Below are positions 35,513 to 42,321 of a stretch of DNA of 47,174 bases, piece after piece. Source of the stretch: JBEKTY01 sp049515555 (GTDB taxonomy: Bacteria > Planctomycetota > Planctomycetia > Pirellulales > Thermoguttaceae); contig JBEKTY010000046.1 of the NCBI GenBank assembly GCA_049515555.1, positions 1 to 47,174 on the forward strand, in the 5' to 3' direction. Below the pieces are notes generated by a model. It was not told where the DNA came from. It saw only the letters and a list, made by a program, of their open reading frames with translations, and did no database searches. Position 1 is the stretch's first letter. Each line of letters opens with the position of its first letter. The translations under genes and the position numbers were made by a program.

Positions 35513-37615
35513 CTATCGGCCTTGCAGGGCGTAGCGGACAACCAGGCTGCTGCGCGGCATGGGAAGACTCAAGGCCAGCGATGCAAGCTCCCGGCCGCTC
35601 ATGGTCTTGACCGTGGAACGCCGCTGGTCGTCGACGAGCGTCACGGTGTAGGACTTTTCAGGCTTGAGGCCGTGCAACTTTGTCTCGAGCGTCGCTTGGG
35701 GGCAGTCTTTGCGGCGGAAGGCCAGGATCATCCCCTCGTCCAGGTCGCAGCGGTGCAGTTGCCAAGCGATCCACACGTCGGCCGCCAGCGTACATGGCGT
35801 GAGGGGATAGAAGTCGCCGTACCAATACTTGCGATTGGCCTTGATCTCGGCGACGGCGGCGCGGGCCTCGTCCAAGGGGAAAGACTTGCTGAGGATGTCC
35901 CATTCGCCGCAGAACCCGGCCGTCGCCGAGCTGCGGCACTCGTAGGCCCCCACGTCCCAGCCGATGGTCGCGTGCAGCGGCAGGTAAAGGTTCAGGCCGC
36001 AGGTCTGACATTGGTCCCACTCTGAGCGGCCCGGGGCGCAGGCGGCGTCGCTGCGGGTCTGCACCACGCTCCGCATTACCATTTCCAGGTCGATCCGCCG
36101 GCCGCCCGAGGCACAGTCGTCCAAGTACATCCGCGGGTATTTGGTCCGCAGCTCGTCCCACATGGCATACAGCCCTTCCACGTAGCGGATCTCGGTGATC
36201 CCCTGGCGGTCCGGCGGGTCGTTCTGCCGCCAAAACGGCAAGGGGTCCATGTTGAAGTCGTTGCGGTAGGTGTCAATGTTGAAGTCGGCAATCTGCTTGA
36301 CCAACATGTCCGTAAGCCATCGCCGCGCCTGGGGATCGCCCAAGTTGAACAACCCGCCGGCGCCCGAAGGCTTCTGGCGCGGGAGGATGAACTGGGGCCG
36401 CTCCCGGGCAAGCTGGGTGCCGTTGGCCACGCGCTCCGGCTCATACCAGACGAGGAACTTCAGTCCCAGCTTGCGGCAAGCCTCGCCCACCGGACGCAGG
36501 CCGTGGGGAAACTCTTTGCGCTTGGGGAACCAGTTTCCTACGCCCTCGGGAAAGTTGCCCTCGAACCAGCCGGCGTCGAACCACAGGGTGTCGCAGCCGA
36601 GGTCGTGATTGACGGCGGCAGCGGCGATCTGCCCGGACTGGCTGGCCCAGTAACCCTGGCCCCCCGTGCGGTTGAACGTCTGGGCCGTAATCGCCAACTC
36701 GATCGAGCGGCCGTCAAGCTTGGGCAGATAGTGCGTCAAGAGCAGCCGGCGGAACGTGTTATGGGCGTCGATGCGCTCGCCCGACCAGCGTAAGAGCATG
36801 ATCCTTGGGCTGCGGATCGCTTCGCCCGGGTGCAGCCGCAAATGGGTCAATTCCATGCCGGCCTGGAGCCGCGTGGCGCCGCCTGCTGCGCGGTGAAACG
36901 CGGCCGACCATTGGCCGCTCCAACCGATGGCGGTAAAGAAGCCCTCCTTCCCATACTGGAGATTGAAGAAGGGAAACGTGCCGTTGGACGGCCGCCCGCC
37001 CACGGGCGCCAGCGCCACACTCTCGCCCGGTTTCAACGGCCGCGCGGTGGGCAGGAAACTGCGTGTGCTGCAATCGTCGCCGTTGATCTGGTCGAGAACC
37101 AGAGGCGCTTCGGCCGACGTTGCCAGCACGATGTCCAATGCCTGGACCTTCTCCAAGATCGGCGAATCTTGCGCGCCGGTGTTCTCCAATCGCAGCACCC
37201 AATCTACGGCGGGAAAGCCCGTGAAGGTCACGGCCGTCGCAGTCACCTTGAGGCCGGTCCGGGGATCGGTCCACGAGGTCAGGTACTCGATACGATCGGC
37301 CGACCGGCGGTTCTCGGTCTTCCGCCGCCAGGCGTGCAGGAACGTCTGCGAGGATTGGCCGTCGTAAACGAAAGAGAACGGCGGTTTAGCGGCGGGCCAC
37401 CAGCCGCCTGTTTTTTCGCCGCCCGATTGGCGATCGCCGAATACGGCCGCAGCCCAAGACGCCGCATCCGGCGGGGCGGGCACGAGCATCCCGGCCATCG
37501 CCGCGGAGGGCGGGCCCTGCTCCTCGGCCGCCAGGAGAGCACCGCAGGGCGGCAGGATCATCGCACCGAGCAGCGCCCATCGCAGGGCCTCGATCCGTCG
37601 CACGCGGCGCAGCAT
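35513..37615 (-). CDS. Secreted GH36-type alpha-galactosidase-like glycosidase
   Basis: This 700-residue exported enzyme is of clan GH-D. A signal peptide ends near ALLAA (residue 30). An N-terminal beta-sandwich precedes a TIM barrel with WFDAGWFEG (345-353), FLVWYEPERV (387-396), YRNDFNMDP (450-458) and DDCASGGRRIDLEM (499-512). By family comparison Asp453 is the likely nucleophile and Asp523 of TRSDAA the likely acid/base. A short C-terminal beta domain follows. The expected activity is hydrolysis of alpha-galactosides, but related GH36 branches act on alpha-N-acetylgalactosaminides, so the substrate is open. CAGGAG precedes the ATG. It lies 36 bp after the double-thioredoxin gene on the same strand. 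Confidence 0.9.
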   Translation of the reverse strand: MLRRVRRIEALRWALLGAMILPPCGALLAAEEQGPPSAAMAGMLVPAPPDAASWAAAVFGDRQSGGEKTGGWWPAAKPPFSFVYDGQSSQTFLHAWRRKTENRRSADRIEYLTSWTDPRTGLKVTATAVTFTGFPAVDWVLRLENTGAQDSPILEKVQALDIVLATSAEAPLVLDQINGDDCSTRSFLPTARPLKPGESVALAPVGGRPSNGTFPFFNLQYGKEGFFTAIGWSGQWSAAFHRAAGGATRLQAGMELTHLRLHPGEAIRSPRIMLLRWSGERIDAHNTFRRLLLTHYLPKLDGRSIELAITAQTFNRTGGQGYWASQSGQIAAAAVNHDLGCDTLWFDAGWFEGNFPEGVGNWFPKRKEFPHGLRPVGEACRKLGLKFLVWYEPERVANGTQLARERPQFILPRQKPSGAGGLFNLGDPQARRWLTDMLVKQIADFNIDTYRNDFNMDPLPFWRQNDPPDRQGITEIRYVEGLYAMWDELRTKYPRMYLDDCASGGRRIDLEMVMRSVVQTRSDAACAPGRSEWDQCQTCGLNLYLPLHATIGWDVGAYECRSSATAGFCGEWDILSKSFPLDEARAAVAEIKANRKYWYGDFYPLTPCTLAADVWIAWQLHRCDLDEGMILAFRRKDCPQATLETKLHGLKPEKSYTVTLVDDQRRSTVKTMSGRELASLALSLPMPRSSLVVRYALQGR

Positions 37616-37651
37616 AGTTCGTCTCCTGGCCGCTTGGCAACTCTTACATCT

Positions 37652-38785
37652 TCACTTGTACGTCCGCCCCAGATAGTCCACGACGGCCCGCTTGATCGCC
37701 AGGGGCTGGCAGGAGCCCGACTTGCGGTACAGCACCTTCCCGCCGGGGGCCACCAGGATGGTGTGCGGCACGGGACCGGCGGCCTTCTCATCCACGGCGT
37801 CCATGAGCTTGTACTTGTCGTTGCCCTCGAACAGGTAGTTGCCGGCCGCGACTTGCTTCTTCTTCAGCACCTCCAAGGCCTTGTCCTTTTCCTCGGGCGA
37901 GTCGGCGGAGATCGTAATCAGCTCGAAGTCCCGCTGGCGGTACATGCGGTTGATGGTGACGAACTCGGGCAGTTCCGCCACGCAGGGGCCGCACCAGGTG
38001 GCCCACACGTTGATGAGGCGGAGTTTCCGGCCCTCGTTTCTTACCAGGGCCCGGATGCCCTTCTCGTCGATGAGCTTCAAGGCCACCTCCTCCTGGGCCC
38101 AGGATTCCAGCGATCGCCGGGCCGACTCGCGCTTGTCGGACCACTTGATCGAGCAGCCGAAGACTTTCGTCTTCTCCACCGGCACCGGCTTGCCCGCCAG
38201 CAGGGCCTCGATTGCCTGGCGGGTATCCTGGGACGTGGCGCGCTCGGGCCGCTCGGAATTGTCGATCCGGCCCTCGAAGCGGAGCTTCCGCTGCCGGTCG
38301 AAGACGAACACGTGCGGGGTGGCCACGGGCCCGTAAGCCCGGGCGACCTCCTGGTTCTCGCCGTCGTAAAGGTAGGGGAAACGGAAGCCCCGGTCCTTGG
38401 CCCGGACCTTCAGGTCCTCGAAGCTGTCGCCCAGGTCACTGTAGCCCAGCTCGTCCAGCCGCACCGCCGCGGGGTCGTTGGGCGAGATGGCCACCAGGGC
38501 GACCTTCTTGTCCTTGTACTCCGTCGCAAGCTGCTGGATGCGGCCCTCGTAGGCCTGGGCCGTCGGGCAGTGGTTGCACGTGAACACGACGACCATGACC
38601 TCGGCCTCACGGAACGCCGCCAAGCTGTAGGTCTTGCCGTCTACGCCGCTCAGGCGGAAATCGGGCGCCGGGCTGCCGATCTCCAGCGTGTCGGCACGAC
38701 CAACGGCCGGGCCGCCGGCGGCGAGCCAAAGAAGTCCCAAGACGACGAGAAAAGTGCGGTTGCGGCTTTGGAACGAACAGAACAT
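37652..38785 (-). CDS. Secreted double-thioredoxin protein (AhpC/TSA-like plus TlpA-like)
   Basis: This 377-residue exported protein fuses two thioredoxin folds. A signal peptide ends near VGRA (residue 31). The first domain (about 35-200) is peroxiredoxin/TlpA-like with the redox pair CNHC (70-73). The second (about 230-377) is a TlpA-type domain with WCGPC (264-268). Between them lies a FGCSIKW segment with a further cysteine at 211. Such proteins reduce or shuffle disulfides outside the cytoplasm. It precedes the GH36 gene by 36 bp, and a function in maturing exported enzymes is possible (inferred). The ATG shares the context GGAGACCACCCATG with a truncated copy at 39845, so this start is supported by conservation. 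Confidence 0.9.
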   Translation of the reverse strand: MFCSFQSRNRTFLVVLGLLWLAAGGPAVGRADTLEIGSPAPDFRLSGVDGKTYSLAAFREAEVMVVVFTCNHCPTAQAYEGRIQQLATEYKDKKVALVAISPNDPAAVRLDELGYSDLGDSFEDLKVRAKDRGFRFPYLYDGENQEVARAYGPVATPHVFVFDRQRKLRFEGRIDNSERPERATSQDTRQAIEALLAGKPVPVEKTKVFGCSIKWSDKRESARRSLESWAQEEVALKLIDEKGIRALVRNEGRKLRLINVWATWCGPCVAELPEFVTINRMYRQRDFELITISADSPEEKDKALEVLKKKQVAAGNYLFEGNDKYKLMDAVDEKAAGPVPHTILVAPGGKVLYRKSGSCQPLAIKRAVVDYLGRTYK

Positions 38786-38834
38786 GGGTGGTCTCCTTGC
38801 ACTATAGCGCTATGTCGGTCCGGGATCTGGTGAA

Positions 38835-38934
38835 AAATGACCAATGACCAAGCACCAATGACTAATAGACTCCCCGCGATCAGCCATCCGTTGTCGTTGG
38901 TCATTAGTCATTGGGATTTGGTCATTGGTCATTT
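38835..38934. repeat. Imperfect long hairpin (AATGACCAATGACC family)
   Basis: The arms 38835-38866 and 38903-38934 pair over 32 bases with three mismatches, around a 36-base loop. The element lies in the leader region of the double-thioredoxin gene. The homologous leader of the truncated copy near 39846-39935 lacks it, which suggests that it was inserted after the duplication. Confidence 0.85.
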
Positions 38935-39177
38935 CCGTCGCATCTTGCTTGCCGACCGAGCAATGTAGGGCGGCGGCAATCGTAGTGTACCCTACCGGCT
39001 TGCGGCTGGGTAGCGCCCAACCGGTTCATTTGCCCCACAGGTCCCCGCCACCTGCGTTGCCGGGGAGTTGCCAATGCCGGCGGGCAGTTCGAACAACTTC
39101 AGAACACGCCGACCAGAGGACGCCGGCGCGGGCCGCGCTACGCACCCGGGGAACAATGCCGGCCGGCGCAGTCCGTC

Positions 39178-39350
39178 TCAGAGCGACGGTACTGCCGGCA
39201 GCAACTCCTCGGCCAGAATGGCGTCCGCCGCGCGGTCGTGGTCCTGGCTGGCGTTGGCCGCTACAGCCGGGGCGCGGAGCGGCTCGCCCCCGCCGGCCTC
39301 GTGCCGGCGGAGCGATGATTGACCACTACCAGCGGCCTCCTCCGATATCC
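39178..39350 (-). pseudogene. Possible decayed C-terminal coding remnant
   Basis: One minus-strand frame ending at the stop 39178-39180 reads like the end of a real protein (NASQDHDRAADAILAEELLP before the last few residues). It has no start and runs back into the hairpin at 39354. It may be the 3' scrap of an exported protein, but the family is not recognised and chance coding is possible. The surrounding stretch 38936-39585 otherwise shows no intact gene. Confidence 0.25.
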
Positions 39351-39353
39351 ATT

Positions 39354-39402
39354 TCCCGGTGGCTTCCGCCCGGCCCCGTGGGCCGGGCGGAAGCCACCGG
39401 GA
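39354..39402. repeat. Perfect 23-bp hairpin (GGTGGCTTCCGCCCGG family)
   Basis: The arms 39354-39376 and 39380-39402 are exactly complementary with a three-base loop. The sequence is unrelated to the other hairpins except for sharing a GTGGCTTC(C/G)G core with the palindrome at 47035-47068. It is likely a dispersed palindromic repeat. Confidence 0.85.
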
Positions 39403-39586
39403 GAAAAGAAAGTCACGTTGTTGCAGCGTTGCGGGGGACGGGGTCGCGCATCATTTCTGATGACGGGACGCGGGGTTGGCTGGAAAATGAGAGCCGACCC
39501 CCGACCAGCGCGACTCAGTGTCCCCCCGACGCGAATCCACTGACGCAACAAAGTTAATTTTGAAAGTCTGACCCCGATAGCCCGCT

Positions 39587-39845
39587 CAAGCTGCTGGATG
39601 CGGCCCTCGTAGGCCTGGGCCGTGGGGCAGTGGTTGCACGTGAACACGACGACCAGGACCTCGGCATCGCGGAACGCCGCCAAGCCGTAGGTCTTGCCGT
39701 CTACGCCGCTCAGGCGGAAATCGGGCGCCGGGCTGCCGATCTCCAGCGTGTCGGCACGACCGACGGCCGGGCCGCCGGCGGCGAGCCCAAGCAGCCCCAA
39801 GACGACGAAAAAAGTACCTCTGCGGCTTTGAAACGAACAGGACAT
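39587..39845 (-). pseudogene. Truncated duplicate of the double-thioredoxin gene
   Basis: This fragment reproduces the first 86 codons of the gene at 37652-38785 (signal peptide, first thioredoxin half and the CNHC pair) with only eight amino-acid differences. It has the same GGAGACCACCC leader before its ATG. Homology stops abruptly at 39587, just after the codons for RIQQL. The frame then runs on into unrelated sequence as far as 39261, so no intact thioredoxin domain can be made. Upstream homology continues to about 39935. It is a decayed partial duplication, and translation of a short chimeric secreted peptide cannot be excluded. Confidence 0.85.
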
Positions 39846-39957
39846 GGGTGGTCTCCTGGGATGTTGGGGTCTTTACACTATCGCAGCCGAGCCGGGGGCA
39901 GCAACCGCAGTGTAGCCTCCCGTGATACGGCTGGGTAGTACCGTCGGTGGCAGTACC

Positions 39958-39990
39958 ATGTATTGCACCAAGTGTGGCACGTCCCTGAGC
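39958..39990 (+). pseudogene. Possible zinc-ribbon gene start cut by a hairpin repeat
   Basis: ATG at 39958 begins MYCTKCGTSLS, the usual opening of zinc-ribbon proteins (CxxC). The codons from Gly onward already lie in the left arm of the hairpin at 39975, after which the frame is unrelated. This may be a remnant disrupted by the repeat or a coincidence of 11 codons. Confidence 0.2.
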
Positions 39991-40050
39991 GCAGCGAAGG
40001 GCGTGGCGGGCCCGCAAATCACGCCCTTCGCTGCGCTCAGGGACGTGCCA
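39975..40050. repeat. Perfect 31-bp hairpin (GGCACGTCCCTGAGCGC family)
   Basis: The arms 39975-40005 and 40020-40050 are exactly complementary, around a 14-base loop. The hairpin sits 31 bp beyond the stop codon of the GH89 gene. It could act as a transcription barrier, but its length and perfection fit a dispersed repeat better, and no U-tract follows. Confidence 0.9.
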
Positions 40051-40081
40051 CCCAATTGGTCAACTTGTTTCTTACGAGCAC

Positions 40082-42280
40082 TTAGTCCCGCATGTACTTC
40101 TCAAACAGCCTGCCCGCGACCTGGGCGCTGTCGCTGGCGGGCTTCGAGGGATAGGGCCGGGTCTGGCCGGCCCAGTGATCTTCCAGCTTGAACAATTCCA
40201 CGTCGCAGGCGTGCTGGTCGAAGGGCCTGTTGGCCTCCAAGGCTTCCAGTTGCCGTTGGAAGAACAACGCCCAGCGTTTGGCGTAGAAACCGCCGAGCAT
40301 TCCCGACCATTCTTTCCAGGCGTAGTCGCGCAGGGCCGGGGTTTTTCCCCACAGCGTCAGCACGCGGCGGGCATTCCACTCCAGCCGGGCCCGCTCCGCG
40401 TCGGTTTGGCCCCAACGCTTGGCGTCTTCAATCCACGCCCCCAGCAGAAACTCGTCGTTGGTTGCCAGCAGCTCGTCGACGTCGTAGATCAACTGGAGAA
40501 ACTCCTGCGATGCTTTCCGATAGGCGGCTGCGTCTTTGGCTTTGCAGGCGGCCACCGTCCGCGCGTAGAGTTGCCCCGCGTGGTTGGAAAGGGCCTGCCG
40601 CGCGACGTTGACCAGATCATGGCGGTACGTCTCGGTGCCGCCCAGATCATGCTGGGCCCGCAGGAGCAACTGCCAGGCGTTCGCCAGCGCCGTTGCAGGA
40701 TAGCTGGTGTACTGGCGATTTACGGCCGGGTAGGCGGTAAGGATGGTCTGCCCGCCGATGCCCCGGTTGTAGACGCCGGTGCGCAGGATTTGCCAGGCCG
40801 ACTCCGCATCGGCGCTCTTCCGCCCATAGCGGAAGCGCGGGTACTCCCGCATCCAAGCGGCCAGGTCTACATCGTCGCGCCACGCCATTTCATACATCAG
40901 ATCGAAGACCAGCGGGCTGTGTCCATAACCTTCCATCATCATGCCCACGCCGCGCAGGTTTTGCCCGAGCGGGTGCTTTCGCACGGCGGGCAGATCGTTC
41001 AGGCGCTCCAGCGGCCCGCTGCCTCCCAGAACCGTAGTGTCGCCGAAGTTGTAGACGAAGGACCAGACCCAGGGCTTGCCGTAGAAGCCTTGGGTCGTGT
41101 TCCAAACCGGGGTGCATTCGCAGAAGAGATCCAGAACCAGCAGGCGGTCGTTGGGGACGGCGTCGAGAAAGGCCTTGATCCGCTCCTGTCGCCAGAACTG
41201 GGCCTGGTTCATGAAGGTCCAGCCCTGGAGCAGCCACACCGCCTGGGGGTCGGCCTGGGCCATGCCCTCGTAGATGGCCCGCCCGATGCCGGCCAGGTAC
41301 TTCAGGTCGCCGCTGGGCGGGCTCATCTCGATGAACGAGTCGGCATCGTACAGATGGTCGCTGCCGAACAGCCGCGTCTGCTCCTCGACGAACAGCCTGG
41401 CCACCTTCTGGAACAGCGGGTCCTGCGGGTCGAGCATGCAAGTATCCCATTCGCACCAGTGGATGCGCTGCGTCTTGCTGCCGGGGAACCTTTTGGCCAG
41501 CGCCTGGGGGACGTGGCCGGTAAAGCCCTGCAACACGGGGGTCATGCCGAGTTCCCGTTGGCGGGCCACGATCTTTTGACCGAGCGCAACGTGGCGCGCC
41601 GTCCAATCCTTGGGCAACGGCCCGCCGTGACCGTCCAGGCATCCCATCCAACAGAAGGGCAAATACGGTGGGCCGGGAAGGAACGCCTCGATCTCCGCGT
41701 CGGTCAGGCCCAGCTTGCGGCACACCGCCTGCCACACGCCTTCCTGGCCGGTGACCGCCAGCGGCATGTTCACGCCGTTGAGGGCCATCCAGTCGATGAA
41801 TTTCTCCCATTGCGTCCAATCCCACCAAGGCTTCACATAGCCGAAGGTGCAGTAGTTCAGCAGATAGCGTGACTTGGCCCAAGCGGCCAGGCGGAATCTC
41901 TTCTCCACCCGCGGCAGCGGGCTGGGCAGATTCAACTGGCGGCCGTTGATGGACACGTTCGAGCGGCCATAGTACTTCAAGTACCAGTTCAGCCCGAAGG
42001 CCATCGACAGCGCCGAATTGCCGCGGACGACCACCTTGCCGTCGCGGCTCTCCAGCTCGAACACGTCGTGGCCGCCGGGCTGCGGGATGGTCTGAAAGAC
42101 GAACTGTTGCGACCGGCCGGGCAGCAATCGCTCGACCAGTTTGCTTGCCGCCTCTTCCGGCGACGCGCCGCGTGCGGGAAAAGCAGCCAGCAGGAGAAGG
42201 AGCGGGCCGGCCAAGAAGACGTGTCGCTTCAGGCTCACTGCACGTCGCCAGCCCGATCGCGGTTTCCACAAGTACCTCAT
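40082..42280 (-). CDS. Secreted alpha-N-acetylglucosaminidase (GH89, NAGLU family)
   Basis: This 732-residue exported enzyme matches the NAGLU family over its whole length. A signal peptide ends near ARGAS (residue 40). A small N-terminal domain (to about 125) precedes a TIM barrel and an all-helical C-terminal domain. Hallmarks are WDWTQWEKFIDWMALNG (153-169), FCWMGCLDGHGGPLP (209-223), YDADSFIEMSPPSG (311-324) and GMMMEGYGHSP (446-456). Glu318 and Glu450 sit at nearly the same positions as the catalytic glutamates Glu316 and Glu446 of human NAGLU. The expected reaction is release of terminal alpha-linked GlcNAc, as found in heparan sulfate or some mucin glycans. GAGGAGG precedes the ATG. 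It lies 41 bp after the SGNH/TPR gene on the same strand. Confidence 0.93.
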   Translation of the reverse strand: MRYLWKPRSGWRRAVSLKRHVFLAGPLLLLLAAFPARGASPEEAASKLVERLLPGRSQQFVFQTIPQPGGHDVFELESRDGKVVVRGNSALSMAFGLNWYLKYYGRSNVSINGRQLNLPSPLPRVEKRFRLAAWAKSRYLLNYCTFGYVKPWWDWTQWEKFIDWMALNGVNMPLAVTGQEGVWQAVCRKLGLTDAEIEAFLPGPPYLPFCWMGCLDGHGGPLPKDWTARHVALGQKIVARQRELGMTPVLQGFTGHVPQALAKRFPGSKTQRIHWCEWDTCMLDPQDPLFQKVARLFVEEQTRLFGSDHLYDADSFIEMSPPSGDLKYLAGIGRAIYEGMAQADPQAVWLLQGWTFMNQAQFWRQERIKAFLDAVPNDRLLVLDLFCECTPVWNTTQGFYGKPWVWSFVYNFGDTTVLGGSGPLERLNDLPAVRKHPLGQNLRGVGMMMEGYGHSPLVFDLMYEMAWRDDVDLAAWMREYPRFRYGRKSADAESAWQILRTGVYNRGIGGQTILTAYPAVNRQYTSYPATALANAWQLLLRAQHDLGGTETYRHDLVNVARQALSNHAGQLYARTVAACKAKDAAAYRKASQEFLQLIYDVDELLATNDEFLLGAWIEDAKRWGQTDAERARLEWNARRVLTLWGKTPALRDYAWKEWSGMLGGFYAKRWALFFQRQLEALEANRPFDQHACDVELFKLEDHWAGQTRPYPSKPASDSAQVAGRLFEKYMRD

Positions 42281-42321
42281 CTATCACCTCCTCGGCCGGC
42301 GGCCCGGCCAGAATCCTGGTT

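Noticed and set aside
36830..38833. A plus-strand open frame of 667 codons antisense to the GH36 and thioredoxin genes
   Set aside because: It is a shadow of two well-supported minus-strand genes and spans both of them.
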